This document shows, one piece after another, positions 1-9,042 of a DNA stretch of 64,000 nucleotides. The DNA comes from Ignavibacteriales bacterium (lineage in GTDB: Bacteria > Bacteroidota > Ignavibacteria > Ignavibacteriales > SURF-24), in the NCBI GenBank assembly GCA_026390815.1, contig JAPLFH010000034.1, forward strand, positions 1-64,000, read 5' to 3'. The stretch's first letter is position 1. The number at the start of each line of letters is the position of its first letter. The position numbers and the translations under genes were made by a program. The notes under the pieces are model-generated. The model ran no database searches, was not told the origin of the DNA, and was given only the letters and a program-made list of their open reading frames with translations.

Positions 1-14
1 AAGTAAAAAGTCAA

Positions 15-28
15 TGGTACTTGTACTA
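15..28. promoter_or_regulatory. Palindromic operator-like site A
   Basis: TGGTAC-TT-GTACTA. The arms pair except at one position. Its centre lies 31 bp (three helical turns) from that of the perfect copy at 44-61. It probably belongs to a gene off the left edge, since the first gene in the window points leftward and ends at 359. Confidence 0.5.
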
Positions 29-43
29 AATCTGCAGAGCGTT

Positions 44-61
44 TTTAGTACAAGTACTAAA
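44..61. promoter_or_regulatory. Palindromic operator-like site B (perfect)
   Basis: TTTAGTAC-AA-GTACTAAA: two perfect 8-bp arms around a 2-bp centre, the best of three related sites at the left edge. Such symmetry fits a dimeric regulator of GntR or similar type, but the family cannot be told from the site. Confidence 0.55.
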
Positions 62-176
62 TTTTTTGTTCCATTCTGGGGCACCATTATGAGACACTTT
101 TTTAAAATAGCTCTAAATAGTTTGTATTTGGTTTGTAATCAGTGTTTTTGAGAGCAAAAAATATATTTTAAAATCA

Positions 177-190
177 TGGTACAAGTACTA
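177..190. promoter_or_regulatory. Palindromic operator-like site C
   Basis: TGGTAC-AA-GTACTA, the same core as sites A and B, 131 bp (centre to centre) from site B. With a distant third site, repression by looping is possible, but this is inference. Confidence 0.5.
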
Positions 191-358
191 ACGTTTTAAA
201 AATAATTTTAGCTTATAGATGTTTTATAGGTGTATTGAATGACTAAGCGGCAAAATCTTTCTACCGGAGTAAAATCATTTTTTTTGTTGAAGAATAACCT
301 TCGGTTTTTAACTGATAAAAATATATCCCGCTTGGAAAGTGATTCAATTAAATAAAGT

Positions 359-883
359 CTATTCTACAATAGAATCTTGATACATAAATTTAGGAAGTAT
401 TAATGCAACAATAAAAATCAGTATTGCTATTCCGAAAAAAAAGTAGCCGACTTCAATATCATAATCCAATATACCAAGTGTACTAAGAAGATAAGTCCAA
501 TCGTGATAAACTTTACTGCCGCCAAGTAAGGGCAGTTGATGAGCGCGCGCATCTGCAGAATAAACGCTGATGTTAATAAAATTCTGCCCCAGCCAAAGCA
601 GCGCTACCTGCACTCCAGTCTTATACATACTCCTGAAAAAATAAAAAGCGATAATAGATGGAAGGATAATTTGCATCAAAGTACCACCCGCGGTGTAAAT
701 AAATTTCCCAAAGAAAATGAAAATCAAGTGTCCGCCCTCGTGGATAATCAGGTCGGCATTATCGATGAAACCATAATGTCCTCTGTTAGCAATCCAATAG
801 ATCATAATTGGAAACATTATGATTGAAGGAAGCCAATTTAGAAGTTCATCTTTCCAGGTAAATGTCCGATGTTCCAAATCCAT
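359..883 (-). CDS. Putative membrane zinc metallopeptidase-like protein
   Basis: 174 residues with about four hydrophobic segments (roughly 16-33, 44-60, 66-84, 147-165). An HEGGH sequence at residues 48-52, inside a hydrophobic stretch, fits the HExxH zinc motif of membrane-embedded proteases. D111, H115 and H127 are candidates for further ligands. No family was recognised with certainty and the protein is short for a classical site-2 protease. It starts with ATG and no clear ribosome binding site is visible. Substrate and role are unknown. It is a single gene, divergent from the unknown gene at 1181. Confidence 0.6.
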   Translation of the reverse strand: MDLEHRTFTWKDELLNWLPSIIMFPIMIYWIANRGHYGFIDNADLIIHEGGHLIFIFFGKFIYTAGGTLMQIILPSIIAFYFFRSMYKTGVQVALLWLGQNFINISVYSADARAHQLPLLGGSKVYHDWTYLLSTLGILDYDIEVGYFFFGIAILIFIVALILPKFMYQDSIVE

Positions 884-1180
884 AATTCTATAATTGTCTT
901 TTTAAAAATAATTTCGTTCGCAAAATAAGAAAAATTTAGTTCTCATTCGAAAAGTGAAGTTTATTTTGAATCGTTAAGCTCTTTTATTGCATCAAACAAA
1001 ATGAATCTCTAAATAAGAATTACAAATGAAATGTGACCTAAAACCGTTGTGGAAAGTGTGTTTTTAGCTTAAATATATCACCTATAAAATTTATTTTATA
1101 TGGTGGTAGTATCTTAATTATAATTTTTTATATTATAAGAAGAAGCAATTATACAAATATTTTTCTGGTGAGGAATTTTT

Positions 1181-2314
1181 ATGAAAAGCCCTATTCAAAA
1201 TACGATTGGTAAAAATTTCTCATCTACCCTAAATGAGGAAAATGATAATTCGCAAGGCGAAGCTGGAAAGATGTTACAGGAAATTAAAAATGAGTTAAGA
1301 ACTAATCCCATCTACCAGGATTTTTTTAAAAATTATAATCCACTTAGTGTAGAAGCATTTATTGAGAATTATGCCATAAAGAAAGCCCGGTACATTGGCT
1401 ATGGCGAAATGATAAATAAGTGTTATGAGAACGCTTTCCTCCGCAGACAAATTGAAGCCGAAGAACGTCTTTGGGAAATCCAGAGAAAAAAACTTTTCGA
1501 CCTGGAGTGCCAATGGCGGGCTGAGGTAATTAAAATTCCTGAAATAGAAGTAACAGTTGATTTTGAATACTGGGAAAAAAATATTGAAAACTGTCTTTTC
1601 ATTCCTCCTATAACAGAAGATGAATTTGAAATGTACCGGGACTATTTGCTGAGTGAAGATTTTTATGATTTTAAGATGGAGTGGAAGTGGATGGGATATA
1701 AGGAGATAAAAGAAAACCATAAAGAGTATGGTACACTACCTTCCTGGTATGAATATTATGATCTAAGAAAAGGAACGGGATCTTTTCTTGTGCTGCCCGA
1801 TATCCGCGGCGATAAAGAGGAATATTATATAAACATCTGGCGAAACAATAATTCTTCCAAACCAAAAACTAAAAGAGTGATCGATCCGGATCCACGTCCT
1901 TTCCTTAAAAGCTATGATTTATCAATTATAGAAGAATTTATAAAAAAATATGAGGACCATAAAACTTTAGAGTATTTTAAAATTTATGAAGGAGAACTTC
2001 ATAAATCAAATGATGAAGTGGAGCAGGCATTAAGAGTATTAAGGGAAGCAGATGAAGTTGTACCAATGGAAAACAATTATGATTGGAAATTGGCAATTAT
2101 CCAAACAGCAAAAAAGTTTGAACAGAAAAAACTTTCCGAAGCATTAGAAGCAGTATTTAAAAAATACAGTTACCGCCTTAAAATAGGAATAGCCCAGGAA
2201 ACTTTATCAAGCGAAAGCAATATCATGTGGATAAAAAATTGGTCCAATGAGATTAAGCAAAAAATAATTAAAGCAAGAGTTTTAAATAACGAACCTGCCG
2301 ATTTGAATTTTTAA
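1181..2314 (+). CDS. Hypothetical protein, 377 residues
   Basis: Not recognised. The ATG at 1181 is preceded by a good ribosome binding site (GGTGAGG). The product is soluble-looking, without signal peptide or membrane segment, rich in Glu, Lys, Trp and Tyr. An N-terminal, likely helical charged part covers about residues 1-125. A Trp/Tyr-rich centre (about 126-240) and a charged helical C-terminal part follow. It stands alone between a 297-bp upstream gap and a 353-bp downstream gap, so context gives no hint of function. Confidence 0.6.
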   Translation: MKSPIQNTIGKNFSSTLNEENDNSQGEAGKMLQEIKNELRTNPIYQDFFKNYNPLSVEAFIENYAIKKARYIGYGEMINKCYENAFLRRQIEAEERLWEIQRKKLFDLECQWRAEVIKIPEIEVTVDFEYWEKNIENCLFIPPITEDEFEMYRDYLLSEDFYDFKMEWKWMGYKEIKENHKEYGTLPSWYEYYDLRKGTGSFLVLPDIRGDKEEYYINIWRNNNSSKPKTKRVIDPDPRPFLKSYDLSIIEEFIKKYEDHKTLEYFKIYEGELHKSNDEVEQALRVLREADEVVPMENNYDWKLAIIQTAKKFEQKKLSEALEAVFKKYSYRLKIGIAQETLSSESNIMWIKNWSNEIKQKIIKARVLNNEPADLNF

Positions 2315-2667
2315 TTTATAGGACAAATTTTTTGAGGCTGGAAGAATTGGCAGTTTTATTAAATGCATTGTTAAATTGTTGAATTGATAAATTATTTAAG
2401 CAGCAAAACTGTTTCCCCTTTGGTTTTCCTGAAATCCAAATTATTTCTACAAGCTATGCAAGCCCTTTGCAAAAAAACTATTGTAGTGTTAAACGTGAGC
2501 TGATAAATGTTGAATGCTTGATCCAATTTCTCCTTCTAGTTCTGACGTTTAACGTTTGACATTTGTCGTTTGACGTAAACATTATTATTTCCTTTTCAGT
2601 TAATCATTTTATTTGTTTATATTTTAAGCGAAATGAAACCTATTCTTATTTTTTTGAAGGAGGAAAT
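2315..2667. other. Intergenic region with AT-rich word repeats
   Basis: No gene is seen in these 353 bp. It holds short repeated words: TGTTAAATTGTTGAATTG near 2369 and an ACGTTTAACGTTTGAC cluster near 2544-2576. These resemble other intergenic stretches in the window (16550, 55316). The aldolase promoter should lie here but I cannot place it with confidence. Confidence 0.4.
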
Positions 2668-3729
2668 ATGATAGAGAAAATTAAACAATTCCTTGGTGCA
2701 GATGCAGATGCTTTACTAAGTTACAAAGCAAAATTCTCCAATGATCAATTACATCTTCCAGGTCCCGATTTTGTTGACCGGATATTTTATCATTCAGATA
2801 GAAACATTAATGTGTTGAAAAATCTTCAGTGGATATTTTCTACCGGGCGGCTGGCTGGAACCGGGTATTTGTCAATTCTTCCGGTAGACCAGGGAATTGA
2901 ACATTCCGCTGGTGCATCATTTGCAAAAAATCCGATTTACTTTGATCCTGAAAACATTATTAAACTTGCAATTGAAGGAAGCTGCAATGCAGTGGCTTCT
3001 ACACTTGGAGTTCTGGGAATTTGTTCGCGGAAGTATGCTCATAAAATTCCATTCATTGTAAAAATAAACCATAATGAACTTTTAACATATCCCAACAAGT
3101 TTGATCAAATTCTTTTTGCAGGAGTTGAACAAGCTTATGAAATGGGAGCCGCGGCAGTTGGCGCTACAATTTATTTCGGTTCCGAAGAAAGCGCAAGACA
3201 AATAATTGAAGTAAGCGAAGCATTCAAGCATGCACATCAGCTTGGATTGGTTACAATCCTCTGGTGCTATTTAAGAAACCCGGAATTTAAAAAGGATAAG
3301 GATTATCATGTATCTGCAGATTTAACTGGTCAGGCTAATCATCTTGGTGTAACTATCGAAGCAGATATTATCAAACAAAAACTTCCGGAAAATAATGGCG
3401 GTTATACAGCGCTGAACATGGGAAATTCGTCTTATGGAAAAATTGATAAAAGAGTTTATACTGAATTAACCACTGACAATCCAATTGATCTTACGCGCTA
3501 CCAGGTAATTAATAATTATATGGGAAGAGCCGGCTTAATAAATAGCGGTGGTGCTTCCGGGGCAAACGATTTTGCCGACGCAGCAAAGACTGCTGTAATT
3601 AATAAACGCGCAGGTGGTATGGGTATGATTTGCGGAAGAAAAGCTTTTCAGCGACCAATGAGTGAAGGCGTAAAGTTGGTGAATATAATTCAGGATGTTT
3701 ATTTGTGTAAAGAAGTAACTGTAGCGTAA
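2668..3729 (+). CDS. fbaB: Class I fructose-bisphosphate aldolase (FbaB/DhnA type)
   Basis: Cleaves fructose 1,6-bisphosphate to dihydroxyacetone phosphate and glyceraldehyde 3-phosphate, or the reverse in gluconeogenesis, in the cytoplasm. The chosen start is the ATG at 2668 because GAAGGAGG lies just upstream; an in-frame opening from 2563 is longer but has no such signal. The resulting 353 residues match the usual FbaB length (about 350). Family segments seen: [11 protein letters not shown] (72-82), the barrel strand [18 protein letters not shown], and K236 in ADIIKQK, the expected Schiff-base lysine. The C-terminal GGASGANDF and [15 protein letters not shown] segments fit phosphate binding. 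Not part of an obvious operon. Confidence 0.93.
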   Translation: MIEKIKQFLGADADALLSYKAKFSNDQLHLPGPDFVDRIFYHSDRNINVLKNLQWIFSTGRLAGTGYLSILPVDQGIEHSAGASFAKNPIYFDPENIIKLAIEGSCNAVASTLGVLGICSRKYAHKIPFIVKINHNELLTYPNKFDQILFAGVEQAYEMGAAAVGATIYFGSEESARQIIEVSEAFKHAHQLGLVTILWCYLRNPEFKKDKDYHVSADLTGQANHLGVTIEADIIKQKLPENNGGYTALNMGNSSYGKIDKRVYTELTTDNPIDLTRYQVINNYMGRAGLINSGGASGANDFADAAKTAVINKRAGGMGMICGRKAFQRPMSEGVKLVNIIQDVYLCKEVTVA

Positions 3730-3951
3730 TTTGTAAAGGAGCTTGATTGGAGATATCGGTTTTAAGGATGGGCTGTCATCCAAAACAGAGATACTGCATT
3801 ATTAGTAAATAAACTAAATTAACCGTAGTGAAGGCAAGTTAATTAATTGGAAGAGCTATATTGAACAAGTTTGTTGAACAACGTTGATAAATACCAAAAT
3901 CTAAAAACCTTAACGTGCACGAAGTGGGTGGTTTGATTGGCGGTTGATACT

Positions 3952-4479
3952 TTAATTATGATAAATAGTAATAATTATCACGCGCTTATCTCCAGTTTCA
4001 ATACCAATACCTGCAATATACCACTCCATTATATATTTGTTCACAAATCTAACGTTGTATCCAAAACTTTGAATTTGATTTCCAAAGACATCATATTTTT
4101 TAAATCTAATAAACTTATCTCCGGACAATTCCCAGCTAAATTCTTCATAATTATAAAAATAAAATTCCATAGCGGTATTATTTAAAGTAATCGTACTATC
4201 TTTATTAAACTTTATTTCACCTTGGATAATTTTGCCAGAATCTATTTTTGTTATTTGCTTATCCGGCACATTTTCATCTGGATTGTCAGTACCATACTTA
4301 GTTACAATACTTTTAATATTCCAATTGAACTTCGTCAATATTTCATAGTTTGAAAACTCTTCATCATTTGGTGCGGTAAGATTATCATTACACCCAAACA
4401 ATAATAAGGTACAAAATAATATTACATATTCCATATTCATAATAGTGTTTAAGCATATCTTATTTTTATCCCACATCAA
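3952..4479 (-). CDS. Hypothetical lipoprotein
   Basis: A small secreted protein with a hydrophobic leader ending in LLLFGC, a good lipobox, so it is probably anchored to the outer or inner membrane. The rest is a beta-rich, charged domain of about 140 residues that I do not recognise. The start is uncertain: TTG at 4479 has GGAAA a few bases upstream; ATG codons at 4476, 4440 and 4434 are also in frame, and the last two leave a more typical leader. It follows the cytochrome c gene on the same strand at short distance, so co-transcription is possible. Confidence 0.6.
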   Translation of the reverse strand: MMWDKNKICLNTIMNMEYVILFCTLLLFGCNDNLTAPNDEEFSNYEILTKFNWNIKSIVTKYGTDNPDENVPDKQITKIDSGKIIQGEIKFNKDSTITLNNTAMEFYFYNYEEFSWELSGDKFIRFKKYDVFGNQIQSFGYNVRFVNKYIMEWYIAGIGIETGDKRVIIITIYHN

Positions 4480-4497
4480 GTTTCCAGTTTTATGTTT

Positions 4498-4917
4498 TTA
4501 TAATCCTCGCAAGTAATCTGCAATTTTTCCAAGATCTTTTACATCAAGATTATTGAAAGGCGGCATAACCACAGAAGAATATTTTTCCTGGTAATTTTTA
4601 AATCTGTCTTTATCCATAAATGAAGAAGGATTTCTTAAATAATTAATTAAATCATCCCTGCTGGACCAAAATTGTTTTAATCCAATTAAACTTGGACCAA
4701 GAGTGCTTCCATTAAGATCGGAACCATGGCAGGATGTACAACCATTGCTTTTAATTAATGTCAGGGCGGTCTGTTCACTAGTTTGAGCGGGCTTTTCTCC
4801 ACCCATATAGCTGCCCACAATTTCTTTCTTTGGTTCTTTCTTTGTTATTTGGGAAAGACCAAAAAGAAGTAAAAATAGAACTAATAAAGATGCGACCCAT
4901 ATTTGAGATTTTGTCAT
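4498..4917 (-). CDS. Membrane-anchored monohaem cytochrome c
   Basis: Electron carrier on the outer face of the cytoplasmic membrane. From the ATG at 4917 it has 139 residues: an uncleaved hydrophobic anchor (about 6-22), a linker, then one class I cytochrome c domain. The haem site is CTSCH at residues 60-64 and the likely sixth ligand is Met118 in VVMPPF. The frame can be extended to 4947, but that places charged residues before the anchor. Its redox partner is not visible; the neighbouring 4Fe-4S protein gene at 5015 is on the same strand. Confidence 0.85.
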   Translation of the reverse strand: MTKSQIWVASLLVLFLLLFGLSQITKKEPKKEIVGSYMGGEKPAQTSEQTALTLIKSNGCTSCHGSDLNGSTLGPSLIGLKQFWSSRDDLINYLRNPSSFMDKDRFKNYQEKYSSVVMPPFNNLDVKDLGKIADYLRGL

Positions 4918-5014
4918 AATCCTATACCTGTTGTTAAGAAAAGCCACTTAAAATATAAGATGAACCTGCTTTTCTTACAACTTAATAAAATTGAAATTGA
5001 AGAAAAGTTAATTT

Positions 5015-5851
5015 TTATATTTCTTCTTCCATTAAAACTTCTCCACGAATGCTTAACATAATTACTTTAAGCGGAATTGTCTTTCCTGATAAATTGATTG
5101 CCTGCTGCGCCAACTGAAGCAATCCACGGCAGCATGGCACTTCCATTATCATAACCGTTAAAGATTTAATGTTGGCTTCTTCAACCATTGATGAAAGCTT
5201 TTTAAGATATATTTCCTTGCCGGAATCAAGTTTGGGGCAGGCAATTGCAAGTGATTTACCAGCAAGGAAATTACTATGGAAATCTCCCGCAGAAAATGCG
5301 CAACAATCTGCCGCTAACAAAACATCTGCGCCTTGATAATGAATTGCGAGAGGATTAATCAAATGAAGTTGTATTGGCCAATGCTTTAACATAGAAGTCC
5401 GGTTTTCTTTATTTCCAATGGATGCATTTCCGACTTCTATTTCGGTAGCTTTGTTTCCGGGGCAGCCGCTTTCAATTTTCTTTTCTGATTTATATAACTC
5501 CATTGGTACTTCAATTTTTAATGCTTCAAGATATTCTATCGCTTGCTGCAAATAAGCAAGTTCTTTATGAGCGTAAAGATGATTTAAATGGGCAGCTATA
5601 ACATTCCTGCCACCTTTAATTATATAATCCATAACTTTTCTTTCATCATACGGTTCAGATTCACGTTCTTCAATTGTAATCGCATCCTGTGGGCAGTATC
5701 CTAAACAGGCACCGAGTCCATCGCAAAACAAATCACTTATCAATCTTGCTTTTCCATCAATTATTTGTAATGCACCTTCTGCACAGTTTGGAATGCAAAG
5801 ACCGCAGCCATCGCATCTGGATTCATTTATGTTAACAATATTTCTTTTCAT
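5015..5851 (-). CDS. 4Fe-4S dicluster ferredoxin-domain protein
   Basis: 278 residues from the ATG at 5851; a longer frame to 5950 would add an unlikely N-terminal tail. The N-terminal domain has the cluster ligands C13, C16, C19, C23 (CDGCGLCIPNC) and a second set in CDGLGACLGYCP (43-54). A linker carrying ESGCPG and a Cys-containing C-terminal domain (AADCCAF, EVPCCRG) follow. This is a widespread anaerobe protein family of unclear function, probably a redox or iron-sulfur carrier. The start signal is not strong. Confidence 0.8.
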   Translation of the reverse strand: MKRNIVNINESRCDGCGLCIPNCAEGALQIIDGKARLISDLFCDGLGACLGYCPQDAITIEERESEPYDERKVMDYIIKGGRNVIAAHLNHLYAHKELAYLQQAIEYLEALKIEVPMELYKSEKKIESGCPGNKATEIEVGNASIGNKENRTSMLKHWPIQLHLINPLAIHYQGADVLLAADCCAFSAGDFHSNFLAGKSLAIACPKLDSGKEIYLKKLSSMVEEANIKSLTVMIMEVPCCRGLLQLAQQAINLSGKTIPLKVIMLSIRGEVLMEEEI

Positions 5852-6001
5852 TTGGCTCTTTTTATATTCGGAATTTTTGCTCCGAATATAATGACGGTGG
5901 AACCTGAAAACAAGCGAAAAATTTATCTGGACTAATAGAATTAGAATCAAAAATGAGTTAGATTAACTCAGCAAATTTTGAAATTAATTCTAGGAATTAT
6001 T

Positions 6002-6502
6002 ATGTACTACAAAGTTTCTGATTTTGAGAAGGATTGGAAGTTTGAAAGCGACTCAACACTAAAGATTTTTTCTACGTTGACAGATGAATCACTTGCTCAA
6101 TCGGTTTTACCAGAAGGAAGATCTATTGGACGGCTTGCCTGGCACATTACAACTTCCGTTGGAGAAATGATGACAAGAGTGGGTTTGAACACAGATTCTC
6201 CAAGCGAAGATACACCGGTTCCTGGTACTGCAGAAGAAATTCTTTCGGCTTATGACAAAGCAGCAAAATCTGTTTTGTCTGAAATTACAAAAAAGTGGAA
6301 TGACGGTTCTCTCTTAAATGAAGCGGACATGTATGGTGAGATGTGGCAAAATGGTCAAACACTTAAAGTGTTGGTAAACCATCAAATTCATCATCGTGCA
6401 CAAATTACTGTGCTAATGCGGCAGGCTGGATTAAAAGTACTGGGGATTTACGGTCCATCCAAAGAAGAATGGGAAGCAATGGGAATGCCTTCTATGAAAT
6501 AA
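6002..6502 (+). CDS. DinB/YfiT-like putative metal-dependent protein
   Basis: 166 residues from the ATG at 6002, which has TAGGAAT just upstream. It is a four-helix bundle of the DinB superfamily. The three expected metal-binding histidines are in the first helix region (RLAWHITTS) and in the HQIHHRAQ segment near residue 130. Family members act as thiol S-transferases or remain uncharacterised, so the reaction here cannot be named. A second DinB-like gene lies at 16693 and the two are only distantly alike. Confidence 0.8.
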   Translation: MYYKVSDFEKDWKFESDSTLKIFSTLTDESLAQSVLPEGRSIGRLAWHITTSVGEMMTRVGLNTDSPSEDTPVPGTAEEILSAYDKAAKSVLSEITKKWNDGSLLNEADMYGEMWQNGQTLKVLVNHQIHHRAQITVLMRQAGLKVLGIYGPSKEEWEAMGMPSMK

Positions 6503-6566
6503 TTTAATTCGGATTAATTTTATAATTATAGTATTTTCACGCATCATTTTTTTTATTATTGATTAA

Positions 6567-7256
6567 ATGCTGAAGTTTATGATGTCAAATAAAAAAGAAA
6601 TAGTTTTCTACAATGTTATCAAGAGGATTTTTGATCTGATATTTGCCTTGGTTCTTTTATTTTATTCTTTCCCATTCTTATTGCTGTTCGCTTGTATACT
6701 GTGGTTGGAAACTGCGCAATCACCGATTTATTCTCAAACACGCGGCTTAGTTTTAGAAAAGAATTTATTTAAGCTTTATAAACTAAGAACACTTAAAAAC
6801 TCAAATTCACAACAACTTAACTCAATAGATATTTTTCTAAAAGATGATCTGGAAAAATATGTTTCAAGTTTTGGAAAGTGGCTAAGAAAGACCGGATTAG
6901 ATGAACTTCCACAGCTTATAAACGTACTTAAAGGGGAAATGAGTATAGTTGGTCCCCGACCTTTTTCTGTTAGCGATTTAGAAAAAATGAAGATAGAGCA
7001 ACCTTCATATTATGCCCTGCGCAGTAAATTAATATCTAGACCTGGAATTACAGGTTTATGGCAAATAAGCGGTGATAGAACTAAGGGAATTGAAAATCTT
7101 ATAAACCTTGAAAAGTATTATGATGTAAACAAGAATTTTTTGCTTGATATTAAAATATTGTGGATTACAGTACCGATAGTTTTTTTTGCTTCTAACAGTG
7201 ATGCAATTTTGAACTCGAAAAGAATTTTAGGAAAGGATTTTCAAAAGATTTTGTGA
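6567..7256 (+). CDS. Bacterial sugar transferase (polyprenyl-phosphate glycosyl-1-phosphate transferase)
   Basis: Transfers a sugar 1-phosphate to a lipid carrier in the membrane, the first step of an exopolysaccharide or O-antigen unit. 229 residues; one re-entrant or membrane helix (about 14-46), then the catalytic domain with the family blocks YKLRT, RKTGLDELPQLINVLKGEMS, VGPRP and SRPGITGLWQISG. This is the short form lacking the extra N-terminal membrane helices of WcaJ. No other polysaccharide gene is nearby. It begins a same-strand run to 9042 (36 bp before the next gene). The start is ATG at 6567; ATGs at 6579 and 6582 are also possible. Confidence 0.88.
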   Translation: MLKFMMSNKKEIVFYNVIKRIFDLIFALVLLFYSFPFLLLFACILWLETAQSPIYSQTRGLVLEKNLFKLYKLRTLKNSNSQQLNSIDIFLKDDLEKYVSSFGKWLRKTGLDELPQLINVLKGEMSIVGPRPFSVSDLEKMKIEQPSYYALRSKLISRPGITGLWQISGDRTKGIENLINLEKYYDVNKNFLLDIKILWITVPIVFFASNSDAILNSKRILGKDFQKIL

Positions 7257-7292
7257 TTATTAATCCGATAGTTAAAACATTCAGAGGTTAAG

Positions 7293-7574
7293 ATGGAATT
7301 AAAATCGTATGTTCCAACTTACTTAGCCCAGGCAATATTAGTTACTATTTTTTGTTGTCTTCCGCTTGGAATTCCCGCAATAATATTTGCTGCTCGGGTA
7401 AATTCCAGGTTAATTCTCGGTGATGTTCCTGGTGCACAATATTTTTCGCAAAAAGCAAAAACCTGGTGCTGGATTGCTTTTGGAGTTGCGTTAACAATAA
7501 TAATAATTTGGTTAGTGTTCTACTTGTTGCTTGGAATAACAATTCTCTTTCCGGGATTTGATCAAGCGGTGTAA
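7293..7574 (+). CDS. CD225/dispanin family membrane protein
   Basis: 93 residues with two hydrophobic segments (about 11-33 and 56-86) joined by a polar loop with ARVNSRLILGDVPGAQYFSQKAKTW split over it, the pattern of the CD225/dispanin family that includes animal IFITM proteins. The bacterial function is unknown. The start is ATG at 7293 after AGAGG. The next gene begins 2 bp after its stop, so the two are almost surely translated from one message. Confidence 0.85.
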   Translation: MELKSYVPTYLAQAILVTIFCCLPLGIPAIIFAARVNSRLILGDVPGAQYFSQKAKTWCWIAFGVALTIIIIWLVFYLLLGITILFPGFDQAV

Positions 7575-7576
7575 AT

Positions 7577-7984
7577 ATGTTTACCAAATATTCAATTGCT
7601 AAACCTTTCATCGTGTTGATTTGTGTAGTTGGTTTTTGCGGAATTCTTTTTTTTGCCTCACCAAATGATCTAAAATATTTTGTACGTTGTCCTTTTCATT
7701 CTATTACTGGTTTATACTGCCCGGGCTGTGGAAGCCTGCGTGGATGTTATGCAATAATTCATGGTGATGTTCTAAAAGCTTTGGATTATAATTTCTTTAT
7801 GGTTTTATCTATTCCATTTTTGGCTTATAGTTTAGCTCTCTTCTTTATCAGGGAAATAACAAAGAAACCGTCCAAAGGAAAATATATAAAACCAGTTTAC
7901 CTTTGGTCTCTGTTAATTTCCATTTTGGTATTTTGGATTTTAAGAAATATACCGGTTTATCCATTTAATATTCTTGCTCCATAA
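7577..7984 (+). CDS. DUF2752 domain membrane protein
   Basis: 135 residues; three hydrophobic segments (about 11-27, 70-88 and 108-122). The family hallmark CPxHxxTGxxCPGCGxxR is seen as CPFHSITGLYCPGCGSLRGCY, followed by the HGDVLKALDYN helix. The Cys pairs may bind metal or form disulfides. Function is unknown. It is tightly linked to the dispanin gene upstream and to the TM2 gene downstream. Confidence 0.88.
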   Translation: MFTKYSIAKPFIVLICVVGFCGILFFASPNDLKYFVRCPFHSITGLYCPGCGSLRGCYAIIHGDVLKALDYNFFMVLSIPFLAYSLALFFIREITKKPSKGKYIKPVYLWSLLISILVFWILRNIPVYPFNILAP

Positions 7985-8058
7985 TTATTTTTTGTTTATG
8001 AACTTAGAAGTGTTAAATTCCGTCTAAAAGTTTGAATAATAAATTAAAAGAGGTGTTT

Positions 8059-8451
8059 ATGTTTTGCAGAAATTGCGGCAAAGAAGTTAATCCACAAGCA
8101 GTTATTTGTGTAAGTTGTGGTGTTCATCCATTAAAAGGAATAAAAAACTGCCAGTATTGTGGTGCAGAAACAAATCCACACGCAGAGATTTGTGTTAAAT
8201 GTGGTGTTCGATTAGCTAAAGTTTCCCCACCGAATGCAAAATCCAAAATAGTTGCTGGCATCCTCGGTATTTTCCTTGGCGGATTTGGTATCCACCGCTT
8301 TTATCTTGGTTATACCGGAATAGGAATTATCCAGATTGTAGTTACAATCATTACTTGTGGAATAGGTTACCTTTGGGGATTTGTTGAAGGCATATTAATT
8401 CTGGTTGGCAATATTAACAAAGATGCACAAGGGAATGATTTGGTGGATTGA
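8059..8451 (+). CDS. Zinc-ribbon TM2 domain protein
   Basis: 130 residues from the ATG at 8059 (AGAGGTG upstream); the in-frame TTG at 8032 lacks such a signal. Two short zinc ribbons lie at the N terminus (CRNCG...CVSCG and CQYCG...CVKCG). A TM2 domain follows: two membrane helices with the GIHRFYLGYTGIGIIQ turn motif, then GYLWGFVEGILIL. The soluble ribbons suggest a cytoplasmic binding partner. It is part of the dispanin-DUF2752 group; no biochemical function is known for bacterial members. Confidence 0.88.
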   Translation: MFCRNCGKEVNPQAVICVSCGVHPLKGIKNCQYCGAETNPHAEICVKCGVRLAKVSPPNAKSKIVAGILGIFLGGFGIHRFYLGYTGIGIIQIVVTIITCGIGYLWGFVEGILILVGNINKDAQGNDLVD

Positions 8452-8481
8452 TTAAACATCTTATTTTTTTTGAGAATCCAG

Positions 8482-9042
8482 GTGGATAAGAAATTTATAA
8501 TTGGATTTATTTTATTTGTACTTTTCTGTAAAGCAGAATTAGCACAAGATAATCATATTCTTAAAAATGATTCAACTGACTTTGCAATTCCGTTGAATAA
8601 CATACACTTGGATTTAATTCCGTTCTTTGTCGTAAACAATGCGAGTTTGTTTGCAGATTTTGAATTATTAAAATTTAGGAACAGCTTCCTCCAATATCGT
8701 GCAGGAGTTAGTGTTTCTCATTTTTTTCATTTTGCATTTGCAGACGGTGGTGGAGAAGTCGAGGGTTCTCCATTTTCCGATCTTGATGCATTAATAGTTT
8801 TTGGTAATGGACGCAAAGGGATCTTCATATTTGAATATTATGCTGGATACTCTTACAGAATTAATTTAACTAGTGGTACGGAAGATTATCCCTCCCATTT
8901 ATTAAAATATGGATTTGAAATAAGCTGGATGTTTTGGAAACCTTATATAGGTATGCAGCTTAAAGTATGTCTTACAAAAAGTAAAAATGGCGGCGAGCAT
9001 GATATTTTTGGACTTGGTTTTACAATTGGCTGGTCAAAATAA
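8482..9042 (+). CDS. Hypothetical envelope protein (beta-rich, signal peptide)
   Basis: About 186 residues. It has a signal peptide (hydrophobic stretch ending near AELAQ) and then alternating aromatic strands and a C-terminal strand ending in Trp-Ser-Lys, as in small outer-membrane barrels. The start is not ATG: GTG at 8482 or TTG at 8470 are the options, and I prefer GTG because it leaves DKKF before the hydrophobic core. It is last in the run that begins at 6567, 30 bp after the TM2 gene. Confidence 0.6.
   Translation: MDKKFIIGFILFVLFCKAELAQDNHILKNDSTDFAIPLNNIHLDLIPFFVVNNASLFADFELLKFRNSFLQYRAGVSVSHFFHFAFADGGGEVEGSPFSDLDALIVFGNGRKGIFIFEYYAGYSYRINLTSGTEDYPSHLLKYGFEISWMFWKPYIGMQLKVCLTKSKNGGEHDIFGLGFTIGWSK

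Noticed and set aside
2563-2667. N-terminal extension of the aldolase from 2563
   Set aside because: The extension lacks family similarity and the strong GAAGGAGG site belongs to the ATG at 2668.
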